Part shown: piece by piece, positions 29,297 to 37,238 of the stretch
How the letters are laid out: each line of letters opens with the position of its first letter
Numbering within the stretch: position 1 is the stretch's first letter
Made by a program: the position numbers and the translations under genes
The notes under the pieces: generated by a model
The model's database searches: none
What the model was told of the DNA's origin: nothing
Seen by the model: the letters and a program-made list of their open reading frames with translations, nothing else
From: Betaproteobacteria bacterium MOLA814
GTDB taxonomy: Bacteria > Pseudomonadota > Gammaproteobacteria > Burkholderiales > Burkholderiaceae_C
NCBI GenBank assembly: GCA_000496475.1
Contig: AYMW01000001.1
Coordinates: forward strand, 1,106,693-1,161,869
DNA: 55,177 nucleotides
Direction: 5' to 3'

Positions 29297-30130
29297 TTAA
29301 TGAAGTCCGAGTACGTCAAACATGTCGTACATGCCACTGGATTTATCCGCCAGAAAGCGTGCTGCACGCAAGCTGCCTTGGGCATACGTGGCGCGGCTGC
29401 TGGACTTGTGCGTAATTTCTATACGTTCGCCTGTGCCGGCAAACAGCACAGTATGGTCACCCACTATGTCACCACCACGAATAGTTGCAAAGCCAATCGT
29501 GGAGGGATCACGCTCACCTGTCACGCCATCGCGCCCGTAAACCGCGCAATCTTTTAAGTCTCGACCAAGGGCATGGGCAACCACCTCGCCCATTTTTAAC
29601 GCGGTGCCTGATGGCGCATCCACTTTGTGTCTATGGTGGGCTTCAATGATTTCAATGTCGTAGCCGGTTGGCATGGCTTTGGCCGCCATCTCCAACAGCT
29701 TCAGCGTCACGTTGACACCCACACTCATGTTGGGCGCCATCACCATTGCAGTGGTGGCGCTTGCATGTTGCAGTTGGGCTTTTTGCTCGTCGCTAAAGCC
29801 CGTGGTGCCAATCACCACGGCCACGCCGGCGGCACTGGCTGCCTGCACATGTGCCAAGGTGCCTTCTGGTCTGGTGAAGTCAATCAACACGTGCGCGCCA
29901 GCCAGCGCTGTGGCCAAATCGCTTTGAATCACAACACCCGTTGTGCGTCCGGCAAATGCACCCGCGTCTTGTCCTAGCGCGGGTGAACTGGCGTGGTCTA
30001 GCGCCCCAACCAAGGTCATGTTGGGGTCGGCACACACGGCATCGACCAGCATTTGTCCCATGCGTCCGCTGGCACCGGCAATCACCACCCGTATGGCGCT
30101 GCGTGCAACGGCTTGTAGGTCTGAGCTCAT
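29297..30130 (-). CDS. dapB: 4-hydroxy-tetrahydrodipicolinate reductase
   Basis: A 277-residue NAD(P)H-dependent reductase in the lysine/diaminopimelate pathway. It has [10 protein letters not shown] (nucleotide binding), [47 protein letters not shown] (catalytic His/Lys region) and [16 protein letters not shown]. Its ATG overlaps the bamE TGA as ATGA (30127-30130), so the two are translationally coupled. Confidence 0.97.
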   Translation of the reverse strand: MSSDLQAVARSAIRVVIAGASGRMGQMLVDAVCADPNMTLVGALDHASSPALGQDAGAFAGRTTGVVIQSDLATALAGAHVLIDFTRPEGTLAHVQAASAAGVAVVIGTTGFSDEQKAQLQHASATTAMVMAPNMSVGVNVTLKLLEMAAKAMPTGYDIEIIEAHHRHKVDAPSGTALKMGEVVAHALGRDLKDCAVYGRDGVTGERDPSTIGFATIRGGDIVGDHTVLFAGTGERIEITHKSSSRATYAQGSLRAARFLADKSSGMYDMFDVLGLH

Positions 30131-30756
30131 TGTGCAACCTGCTCATTCAATGCCGGATAAGTGGCACTGGCCGGTATGGTCGCGTTGTTGGCCTTTGGTG
30201 CTGTGCTCTTGGCCTTTAACGCCGCTTGCTGGGTTTGAAACAGCTTGAGTTGCTCTGACGTGGCTTGTAAGGGCAGCGACTCGTCGGTGTTAACAGGGCG
30301 GCTGATAGACTGTACGAATTCCAGCTCTGAGGGCATGTCATCGCCCACGAATTTGGCAAGCTTGCCGTCTTCAAACCAAGTTGTTAGGTTGCGCTGTTGG
30401 TCTGGATAGCCTTGACGGGCCCAAGTGAACACATAGTCCCACCGGTTGTTGTGGAACACACTTTGCAACAACGGCGTGCCCAGCGCACCTGCGACTTGCT
30501 CTTTACTCATGCCAACTTTCAGCGCGGCAACTTGTTCTTTGGTAATGACATTGCCTTGCAATATATCGGGGCGGTAAGGGCTGAGAAAGCCGCCCAAGGT
30601 GCTGATGGCTTGCCCAATTCCGGACTCGGATTGTGACGGCGCTGCGTCTGGGGCAGAACCACCACCACTGGCGCAACCAACAAGCGCGGCGACAAGGCCC
30701 ACCGCGCACATTTGCAAGCGGCGGCGCGTTGAGATAAAAAAGGTGGCAGACGTCAT
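30127..30756 (-). CDS. bamE: Outer membrane assembly lipoprotein BamE
   Basis: A 209-residue lipoprotein with N-terminal [22 protein letters not shown], where the cysteine of LVGC is the lipidation site. The SmpA/OmlA domain follows: [29 protein letters not shown]. The core is like E. coli BamE, but a C-terminal extension makes it almost twice as long. It supports BamA-mediated barrel insertion. ATG at 30756 gives a proper signal sequence. It is divergent from fur, an arrangement known for omlA-fur. Confidence 0.92.
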   Translation of the reverse strand: MTSATFFISTRRRLQMCAVGLVAALVGCASGGGSAPDAAPSQSESGIGQAISTLGGFLSPYRPDILQGNVITKEQVAALKVGMSKEQVAGALGTPLLQSVFHNNRWDYVFTWARQGYPDQQRNLTTWFEDGKLAKFVGDDMPSELEFVQSISRPVNTDESLPLQATSEQLKLFQTQQAALKAKSTAPKANNATIPASATYPALNEQVAQ

Positions 30757-30934
30757 AAATGTGTGGCCCCAAAAGGCCTGGCGTTTGGGTGTCTGGTTGC
30801 TGCGCCATTGCAGTTTATTGGCACAACCCAGCATCTGATCACGTGCAGGTGCTACACGCGGACTATGATCTAAGGATTGTAGTTCAGGGGACATCTTCCC
30901 CCGCCCCCGTTCAACTTCAGTTTTAAAGCCTTTT

Positions 30935-31369
30935 ATGAACACCTTAGATGAACTCAAAAATACTGGTCTCAAGGCAACACTGCCAAGGCTCAAAATTTTG
31001 GAGGTTTTCCAAAATGCCAGCCTGCGACATTTGGCCGCAGACGACGTCTACCGCCTGCTGTTAGATGGCAAGGCCGACATTGGCTTGGCAACTGTTTACC
31101 GGGTATTGATGCAGTTTGAGCAAGCTGGCTTGTTGGTGCGCAGCAATTTTGAATCGGGAAAAGCTGTTTATGAGTTAGACCATGGCCAGCACCATGACCA
31201 CTTGGTGTGCTTAGATTGCGGGCGAGTGGAGGAGTTTTTTGACGAGGATATTGAAAAACGTCAACATGACATTGCCAAAGCCAAAGGCTTTGTGTTGCAA
31301 GAGCACGCGCTGTCGCTGTATGCCAACTGCGCCAAAGACAACTGCCCTCACAGCAAGCAGGCAGCCTAA
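30935..31369 (+). CDS. fur: Ferric uptake regulator Fur
   Basis: A 144-residue Fur protein. The winged helix is [15 protein letters not shown] with [20 protein letters not shown]. The metal-sensing region is [19 protein letters not shown], and the C-terminal pair is NCAKDNC. In family terms it is an iron-responsive repressor using Fe(II). It is transcribed away from bamE across about 180 bases that must hold both promoters; I see no convincing Fur box. It converges on hprK with a ten-base gap. Confidence 0.97.
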   Translation: MNTLDELKNTGLKATLPRLKILEVFQNASLRHLAADDVYRLLLDGKADIGLATVYRVLMQFEQAGLLVRSNFESGKAVYELDHGQHHDHLVCLDCGRVEEFFDEDIEKRQHDIAKAKGFVLQEHALSLYANCAKDNCPHSKQAA

Positions 31370-31379
31370 ACAACAGCCT

Positions 31380-32333
31380 TTAATCCAGCCCCTGCGTCAT
31401 GGCTAAGCGTTGACGCTCTAGGAACTCTTTATAAGTGTCAATACCGCGCAACTGCAAAATAGTGTTGCGAACAGCGGCCTCCACCAACACCGCGATGTTG
31501 CGCCCAGCCACCACTTGGATCACAGCCTTGCGCACGGGCACGCCCAGTACGTCTTGGTTGAGGGCCTCATGGGGCATGCGTTCATACTTGCGCTCCATGG
31601 TTTCTTTGCGAACCAAATGAACAATCAACTTAAGACGCAGCTTGCGCCTCACCGCCGTCTCGCCAAAAATGGCCTTGATGTCTAACAACCCTATGCCGCG
31701 CACTTCCAGCAGGTTTTGCAGCAAAGCAGGACAGCGGCCTTCTATGGACGCTTGGTTGATTCGAAACAAATCAACGGCATCGTCAGCAACCAAGCCATGG
31801 CCACGTGAAATAAGCTCAAGGCCCAGCTCACTTTTACCCAGCCCAGACTCGCCGGTAATCATCACGCCCATGCCCAGGATGTCCATGAACACACCGTGCA
31901 TGGTGGAGCGCTCAGCAAAGTGTTTGGACAAGTAAGCACGCAGCACATCCACTACAAAGGCGGCCGACTCAAGGGTTGCAAATAACGGGATGCCAGCGCG
32001 CTCGCACATGGCAAGTAACTCTGGCGGCGCTTCGACGCCATCGGCCAGCACCAATGCTGGCGGCTCTAAGCCCACGATACGCGCCACGCGCCTGGCGCAA
32101 TCTTCGCTGGCGTCACGTGACAAATAGGCAATTTCACGCGCGCCCATGACTTGGACGCGGTAGGGGTGTATGTAGTTGAGGTAGCCCACCAAGTCGGCGC
32201 CAGATCGTGCGGCGCGTATGGCCACCTCGTCAAAGGGCCGGTCTGACGCGTCTAAGCCAGCGACCCACTCCCAGCCCAAACGCTCCCTATGGGCCTCAAA
32301 CAACACATCGGCACTGATGACAATAGGACGCAT
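31380..32333 (-). CDS. hprK: HPr kinase/phosphorylase
   Basis: A 317-residue bifunctional kinase/phosphorylase acting on Ser46 of HPr. The Walker A loop [15 protein letters not shown] is followed by [14 protein letters not shown] and the family signature [16 protein letters not shown]. In proteobacteria lacking sugar PTS permeases it works in a regulatory PTS with PtsN. It is downstream of ptsN by 21 bases, probably one operon. Confidence 0.96.
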   Translation of the reverse strand: MRPIVISADVLFEAHRERLGWEWVAGLDASDRPFDEVAIRAARSGADLVGYLNYIHPYRVQVMGAREIAYLSRDASEDCARRVARIVGLEPPALVLADGVEAPPELLAMCERAGIPLFATLESAAFVVDVLRAYLSKHFAERSTMHGVFMDILGMGVMITGESGLGKSELGLELISRGHGLVADDAVDLFRINQASIEGRCPALLQNLLEVRGIGLLDIKAIFGETAVRRKLRLKLIVHLVRKETMERKYERMPHEALNQDVLGVPVRKAVIQVVAGRNIAVLVEAAVRNTILQLRGIDTYKEFLERQRLAMTQGLD

Positions 32334-32354
32334 AGTGTGTCGCTGCGGCTGGGT

Positions 32355-32828
32355 TTAGACTTGCGCCGTATGGGCCGACTGCCAGCCGGCAATGAGTTGG
32401 TACAGTTCAGGCGCGCTTGGCGCCGTTTTCATGCGTTCGCGCAGATCGGCATCGCTCAATATTTCAGCAATCTCCGACAAAATCTCTAAATGCTTTTGCG
32501 TCGCAGCCTCAGGGACTAACAAGCAAATCATCAACATAACGGCTTGTTCGTCAGGCGCATCAAACGCAATAGGCGTGGCCAACTGGAACACCGCCGCCAT
32601 AGGCTGTTTCAGCCCTTTGATTCGACCATGAGGAATAGCCACACCGTGACCCAAGCCCGTAGAGCCTAGGCGCTCGCGGGCGAACAAACTATCGGTCACC
32701 AGCGACCGGTTTAACCCGTGCTGGCCCTCAAACAGCAGCCCCACTTCTTCAAATGCGCGTTTTTTACTCGTGGCATCCAACTCAACCGACACTTGCTCAA
32801 CGGGCAAGATTGCAGACAAACGATTCAT
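32355..32828 (-). CDS. ptsN: PTS IIA-like nitrogen-regulatory protein PtsN
   Basis: A 157-residue EIIA-Ntr. The phosphorylated histidine is His67 in HGVAIPHGRIKGLKQP. The protein links phosphotransfer to nitrogen and potassium regulation. It is followed by hprK. Upstream, a rho-independent terminator separates it from hpf, so it may have its own promoter in the 59-base gap. Confidence 0.95.
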   Translation of the reverse strand: MNRLSAILPVEQVSVELDATSKKRAFEEVGLLFEGQHGLNRSLVTDSLFARERLGSTGLGHGVAIPHGRIKGLKQPMAAVFQLATPIAFDAPDEQAVMLMICLLVPEAATQKHLEILSEIAEILSDADLRERMKTAPSAPELYQLIAGWQSAHTAQV

Positions 32829-32886
32829 GACGTCCCTAAAGCGGTGTTAGTACAAACACGGATTGCAATGCAACTTCACCAACAAG

Positions 32887-32913
32887 AAAAAGCCACCTGA
32901 AGTCAGGTGGCTT
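32887..32913 (-). terminator. Terminator between hpf and ptsN
   Basis: On the minus strand AAGCCACCTGA pairs with TCAGGTGGCTT across a two-base loop, and the 3' arm runs into TTTTTC. It is an 11-bp perfect stem 62 bases after the hpf stop. The plus strand lacks a T run, so it acts leftward. Confidence 0.85.
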
Positions 32914-32974
32914 GTTGCATGATGTCATTTTTAACACTATTTCGGGCTCTAACAAGCCCCACGTGGTACCAAGC

Positions 32975-33304
32975 CTACATCAATCGCTTAGCACTTTGAT
33001 GACTATGGTCTTGAGACTTGTCTTTGTGGCGTAGTACTTGTCTGTCCATTTTGTCAACCAAATCGTCTAAAGCTGCATATAAATCAGCATGTGCGCTCTC
33101 AGCAAATAGATCTTTGCCCTTCACGTGGATATTGCACTCTGCTCGCTGTCTGAGGTCTTTTTCTTTGAGGTTGTCTATGGTCAACAAAACCCTGACATCG
33201 ACAACTTGGTCGAAGTGCCGTGTGATTTTGTCTAGTTTGCTCGTCACGTAATTGCGCAGGGCTGGGGTGACGTCAAGGTGGTGTCCGCTGATGGTCAAGT
33301 TCAT
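32975..33304 (-). CDS. hpf: Ribosome hibernation promoting factor
   Basis: A 109-residue short HPF/YfiA-type protein: [20 protein letters not shown], then [11 protein letters not shown] and [17 protein letters not shown]. It binds 30S subunits in stationary phase to form inactive ribosomes. A perfect AGGAGG lies at 33312-33317, eight bases before the ATG. In many proteobacteria hpf is next to rpoN; here it is with ptsN-hprK 28 kb away. An 18-bp palindrome sits 113 bases upstream. Confidence 0.95.
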   Translation of the reverse strand: MNLTISGHHLDVTPALRNYVTSKLDKITRHFDQVVDVRVLLTIDNLKEKDLRQRAECNIHVKGKDLFAESAHADLYAALDDLVDKMDRQVLRHKDKSQDHSHQSAKRLM

Positions 33305-33416
33305 AAATAAGCCTCCTAAAGCTTAGGTTAACGTGGGCAGCAGGAGCAGCTAATCGGTTACTCCCGCCACAAGAAAAACCGACTCAACACCACTATGCAC
33401 CTGCCCATGCACTTTT

Positions 33417-33434
33417 GCAATATTGCAATATTGC
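33417..33434. promoter_or_regulatory. 18-bp perfect palindrome upstream of hpf
   Basis: GCAATATTGCAATATTGC reads identically on both strands and is made of two overlapping copies of GCAATATTGC. It lies in the 169-base gap between hpf and the MFS gene, followed on the plus strand by a GGCGCA/TGCGCC hairpin (33435-33454). An operator for a dimeric regulator is plausible; no regulator is identified. Confidence 0.5.
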
Positions 33435-33473
33435 GGCGCAGCATGACCTGCGCCCCCTCAGCTCTACGGCAAC

Positions 33474-34721
33474 TCACCCCGACTCAGGACCCGGAAATTG
33501 GGGTGAAACCACTGTAGTCGAAGGGGTATTGACGGGTATCGACACCTTGTTTAACACCGCCAATGACAGCAGCGCGAGCGCAAAACCTGCAGCCGCTGTT
33601 AACCAATAACCCACCACCAACCCATTGGCATCGCGGCTAATGAGTAGTCCGCCAGCCACCGCCCCCAAAGCCATGCCCAAAGACTGTGACGCGCCTGACA
33701 GCGCCATAAAAGTCCCACGCCTTTTTGGATTGGCAGCCGAGGCCATAATGGCTGAACTTGGGATCATTCGGCCACTCACAATGACAAAGAACAACACATA
33801 CACCACCGCTATCAACCACAGTGGTGCGCCGTTTGGCAACAGTGTGATAGCGAAGAGTGGCAGCCAAACCACCCAGTTCAAACGCTGATAAATCCACACT
33901 TTGCCTCGCTTATCAGCCAACACCCCAATCACGCGCGCGCTGACCAGTGTTGCCAAGCCGCCCACAAAATACAACAACACGATGTCATCGCTGGACACCC
34001 CAACGTTGGCCTCCATATAAATGGTGATGTACGGGATGACCATGAAGCCAGTCATAACCGACAAGCCTGTAAACAGAAACGCCCATAAGTGGTTGGTTTC
34101 CTTAACGGTTTTCAAAATGCCCCCTACAACCGAGCTGCGTTCTGGCTGGTGCAAATGCGCATCGATCTTGGGCACGGTCACGCAGGCAACGGCAATGACA
34201 CACAGCGACAGTCCCACCACCAGCCAAAACGGTGCATGCCACGATAAGTTGGCTGCCAGGTACAAACCAATGGGAACACCGGCAACGGTGGACACCGAAA
34301 AAGATGACATCACGATGCCCATGGCCCGCCCGCGCCGCTCAAAAGGAATCACGTCGGCAATGATCGTTTGGCTCAAGGCCGACAGCACACCACCAAAGAG
34401 GCCTGCAGCAATGCGGGCACCCATAAACTGGACGTAGGTTTCTGACAAGGCGCAGGCCATAGTTGCTGCTGTGAACGCACAGTACAGCACCAACAACAAA
34501 CGCTTGCGGTCAAATCGGTCTAAGTAAGTAGCCGCTAGCAGACCCGAAACGCCAGCAGCGAAGGTGTATGCCGAGACCAACGCGCCAAACTGCGCATCGC
34601 TGATTGAAAATACTTTTGTAAATTGTGGCCCCAGCGGCATCATCACCATAAAGTCTAAGATATGAGTGAATTGAATGCCTGCCAAGGTCAACATCAGCCA
34701 GCGTTCGCGTATGGGCGTCAT
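33474..34721 (-). CDS. MFS transporter, DHA1-like
   Basis: A 415-residue major facilitator protein with about 12 hydrophobic helices. Loop motif AATYLDRFDRKRLLL between helices 2 and 3 and the GRAMGIVMSSFSVSTVAGVPIG segment are typical of drug:H+ antiporter-1 or sugar-efflux (arabinose efflux permease-like) members. Substrate cannot be read from sequence. It diverges from the patatin gene across 66 AT-rich bases. Confidence 0.85.
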   Translation of the reverse strand: MTPIRERWLMLTLAGIQFTHILDFMVMMPLGPQFTKVFSISDAQFGALVSAYTFAAGVSGLLAATYLDRFDRKRLLLVLYCAFTAATMACALSETYVQFMGARIAAGLFGGVLSALSQTIIADVIPFERRGRAMGIVMSSFSVSTVAGVPIGLYLAANLSWHAPFWLVVGLSLCVIAVACVTVPKIDAHLHQPERSSVVGGILKTVKETNHLWAFLFTGLSVMTGFMVIPYITIYMEANVGVSSDDIVLLYFVGGLATLVSARVIGVLADKRGKVWIYQRLNWVVWLPLFAITLLPNGAPLWLIAVVYVLFFVIVSGRMIPSSAIMASAANPKRRGTFMALSGASQSLGMALGAVAGGLLISRDANGLVVGYWLTAAAGFALALLSLAVLNKVSIPVNTPSTTVVSPQFPGPESG

Positions 34722-34787
34722 TACAGCGTTCTTTTATTTAAATTTGATATACAAAGAGCTCACTAATGTACAAGCTTGATCGCTTTC

Positions 34788-36011
34788 ATGCTCCTCGATA
34801 AGCTGCTAAAGCCTCGGACCGAAGCGCCACAGAACCACACGGGCTTGGTGCTGATGGGCGGTGGTGCCCGCACGGCCTACCAAGCAGGCGTCTTGAGGGG
34901 GATAGGCCAACTGTTGCGCACCCACAAACAACTGTCACATGCAGCCAATACCTTCCCCTTTAAAGTCTTGGTCGGCACCTCAGCAGGTGCACTCAATGCC
35001 ACTTTTTTAGCCAGCCAGGCAGCCGCGGGCCTGCATGCGTTTGAAAACTTGGCCGCCTTTTGGCTCAAGCTGCGCAGCCACCACGTGTACGAACTTGACG
35101 CCCCCACTTGGGCCAGGCACAACTTATTGACAGCAGGATGGGTACTGGCGCGCCAAGTTCGTGCGCACAGCGCCTTGCTGGACAACACGCCGCTGGTAGA
35201 CACGCTGCACAAGGCCATCAAATTGCAGGCCATTGAAGGCGCCATCAGCCAGGGCCTGATTGCCAGCCTTGCCGTCACCACGTCCAGCTACACCAGCGGC
35301 ATGCACTGGACATTTGTACAAACAAAAGATGAGGCCACACCAGACCCGTGGCGACGCGCCGATAGGCGTGCAGACATGCAACCCATCACGATAGAACACT
35401 TGATGGCCTCCAGCGCCATTCCTTTTATCTTTAGGTCTGTACCGCTGTGGGTTGATGGACACCGTGAGTTTTTTGGTGACGGCTCTATGCGTCAATCGGC
35501 ACCGCTGTCCCCCGCCATACATTTGGGTGCAAGGCGCATCTTGGCCATAGGTGTTGGTAGACCCGTTGGGCACACAGAGCGCATACACGCCGCCCAAGGT
35601 GAGCCCACGGCTGGCGTGATTGCCAGCCACGCCATGGCCGGCATTTTTCACGACACCTTGCACACCGACGCGGAACAGGCCCGCCGCGTTAGCCAAGCTG
35701 TACTCGAACTCAGCCCGAAATTGCGTCAGGCATTGCCCTACCACCCTTTACATGTTTTGGCCATCCACCCCTCAGAGTCATTGGACCAAGTCGCCTTGCG
35801 CCACGCGCACTTGCTGCCCAAGTCCACCCGATCTGTGCTGCTGGGCTTGGGTGCATTGAATGACAATATGGGCCGATCCAACGACAACGCCGCTGGGTTG
35901 GCCAGCTACTTGATGTTTGAACCCGGCTTTATCCACAGCCTCATGGCGCTGGGAGAACACGATGCCCGGGCACACAGCCGAGCGCTGCTTGAATTTTTTG
36001 AAATGCCATAA
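34788..36011 (+). CDS. Patatin-like phospholipase family protein
   Basis: A 407-residue patatin-fold hydrolase. The oxyanion loop GGGAR is at residues 24-28, the nucleophile Ser65 lies in GTSAG (63-67), and the dyad aspartate is in GDGSMRQSAPLSPAIHLGA. These give a Ser-Asp acyl hydrolase acting on membrane lipids or acyl esters. No signal peptide is evident, so it is probably cytoplasmic or membrane-associated. ATG 34788 is preferred to an in-frame TTG four codons upstream. CorA follows after 197 bases of structured sequence. Confidence 0.88.
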   Translation: MLLDKLLKPRTEAPQNHTGLVLMGGGARTAYQAGVLRGIGQLLRTHKQLSHAANTFPFKVLVGTSAGALNATFLASQAAAGLHAFENLAAFWLKLRSHHVYELDAPTWARHNLLTAGWVLARQVRAHSALLDNTPLVDTLHKAIKLQAIEGAISQGLIASLAVTTSSYTSGMHWTFVQTKDEATPDPWRRADRRADMQPITIEHLMASSAIPFIFRSVPLWVDGHREFFGDGSMRQSAPLSPAIHLGARRILAIGVGRPVGHTERIHAAQGEPTAGVIASHAMAGIFHDTLHTDAEQARRVSQAVLELSPKLRQALPYHPLHVLAIHPSESLDQVALRHAHLLPKSTRSVLLGLGALNDNMGRSNDNAAGLASYLMFEPGFIHSLMALGEHDARAHSRALLEFFEMP

Positions 36012-36061
36012 TAAGGGTTCTAAAACACCGGAGAAACGCATTGGAAGCCAGCCCCAGTTGG

Positions 36062-36171
36062 CAGCTTTCAGTCCAGAGTCGCCACCGCTGCTGAGCATGG
36101 CCTCAGCCGAGCAGGCAAGGGCTGAAAGCTGACACTACGCCAGTTCAGCCTGCGCAGCCCACCGCTGCGCA
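36062..36171 (+). ncRNA. Structured leader ahead of corA (unassigned)
   Basis: Three nested or serial hairpins can be read. An outer perfect 10-bp stem pairs CAGCTTTCAG (36062-36071) with CTGAAAGCTG (36122-36131). It encloses an inner stem GCTGAG/CTCAGC (36090-36107). A separate stem TGCGCAG/CTGCGCA (36151-36171) ends 37 bases before the corA ATG. It does not match a magnesium riboswitch that I know. It could be a regulatory leader for corA or simply a processing or terminator-like structure. Confidence 0.4.
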
Positions 36172-36208
36172 AAGCCATACCACCTCACCCACATCAGGGA
36201 CGTGTTAC

Positions 36209-37192
36209 ATGCTCAACGTATTTACCTTGGTCAACGGTCGCCTGTTCCAAGAAGAAATTGAATCCTTAGAAGACCTGCGCCGCTTCAAACCTATTTGGGT
36301 CGACTTAGACGAACCCACGGTAGAAGAAAAGCAATGGATCAAGCAAACCTACGCGCTCAGCATTCCTGACGACGCCATAGACGATGACATCGAAGAGTCC
36401 GCCCGCTTCTACCAAGAAGACAACGGTGAGATGCACATTCGAAGCGACTTCTTGATCTACGACGACGAGAACCCACGCGGTGTCCGTGTTGCGTTTATTT
36501 TGAAACAAGACGACTCTGCAGTTGGCAGTGGTATTTTGTTCTCCATTCACGACGAGGACGTGCCCGTTTTCCGCCTGCTGCGCATGCGTGCGCGCCGACT
36601 GCCCGGTTTGATTGAAGACTCTAAGGATGTATTGCTGGCCTTGTTTGACGCCGACGCCGAATACTCAGCCGACACGCTAGAAGAAATTTACGACCAGCTT
36701 GACGCCGTCAGCCGCCGCGTGCTGTCGGGCGACGTCACCGACGACACCGCAGGTAAAGTGCTGTCCGCCATTGCGAGAGATGAGGACATGTCTGGACGCA
36801 TTCGCCGCAATGTCATGGACACACGCCGAGCCGTGAGTTTTATGATGCGCGCGCGCATGCTCAACGCCGAGCAGTTTGAGGAAGCGCGTCAGATTTTGCG
36901 CGACCTCGACTCCTTGGACTCACACACGGCATTCTTGTTCGACAAAATCAACTTTTTGATGGATGCCACCGTTGGCTTCATCAACATCAACCAAAACAAA
37001 ATTATAAAAATCTTCTCTGTGGCCAGCGTTGCGCTGCTGCCGCCCACGTTGATTGCCAGCCTGTACGGCATGAACTTTAGATTCATGCCAGAAACGCAAT
37101 GGAAGTTTGGCTACCCCATGGCCTTGGTCTTGATGGCATGCTCGGCCATCATCCCAATGCTGTATTTCCGTAAAAGAGGGTGGCTGGGCTAA
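36209..37192 (+). CDS. corA: Magnesium/cobalt transporter CorA
   Basis: A 327-residue CorA. A long acidic, helical cytoplasmic domain is followed by two C-terminal membrane helices; the first ends in the ion-selectivity motif YGMNF, and the short loop FMPETQWKFGYP precedes the second. It forms a pentameric Mg2+ channel. It follows an unusual structured leader and precedes ggt by 46 bases on the same strand. Confidence 0.95.
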   Translation: MLNVFTLVNGRLFQEEIESLEDLRRFKPIWVDLDEPTVEEKQWIKQTYALSIPDDAIDDDIEESARFYQEDNGEMHIRSDFLIYDDENPRGVRVAFILKQDDSAVGSGILFSIHDEDVPVFRLLRMRARRLPGLIEDSKDVLLALFDADAEYSADTLEEIYDQLDAVSRRVLSGDVTDDTAGKVLSAIARDEDMSGRIRRNVMDTRRAVSFMMRARMLNAEQFEEARQILRDLDSLDSHTAFLFDKINFLMDATVGFININQNKIIKIFSVASVALLPPTLIASLYGMNFRFMPETQWKFGYPMALVLMACSAIIPMLYFRKRGWLG

Positions 37193-37238
37193 CCAAGCTG
37201 TGACTCTTGCTGCACATGAACCACGATTGGGTAAGCAC

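Noticed and set aside
30757-30934. Fur box for self-regulation of fur
   Set aside because: No convincing 19-bp Fur palindrome in the bamE-fur gap.
32975-33473. Sigma-54 (-24/-12) promoter for hpf
   Set aside because: No TGGCAC-N5-TTGC-type element on the correct strand.
35124-35744. Open frame of 206 codons on the minus strand
   Set aside because: Antisense to the patatin-like gene whose catalytic motifs are intact.
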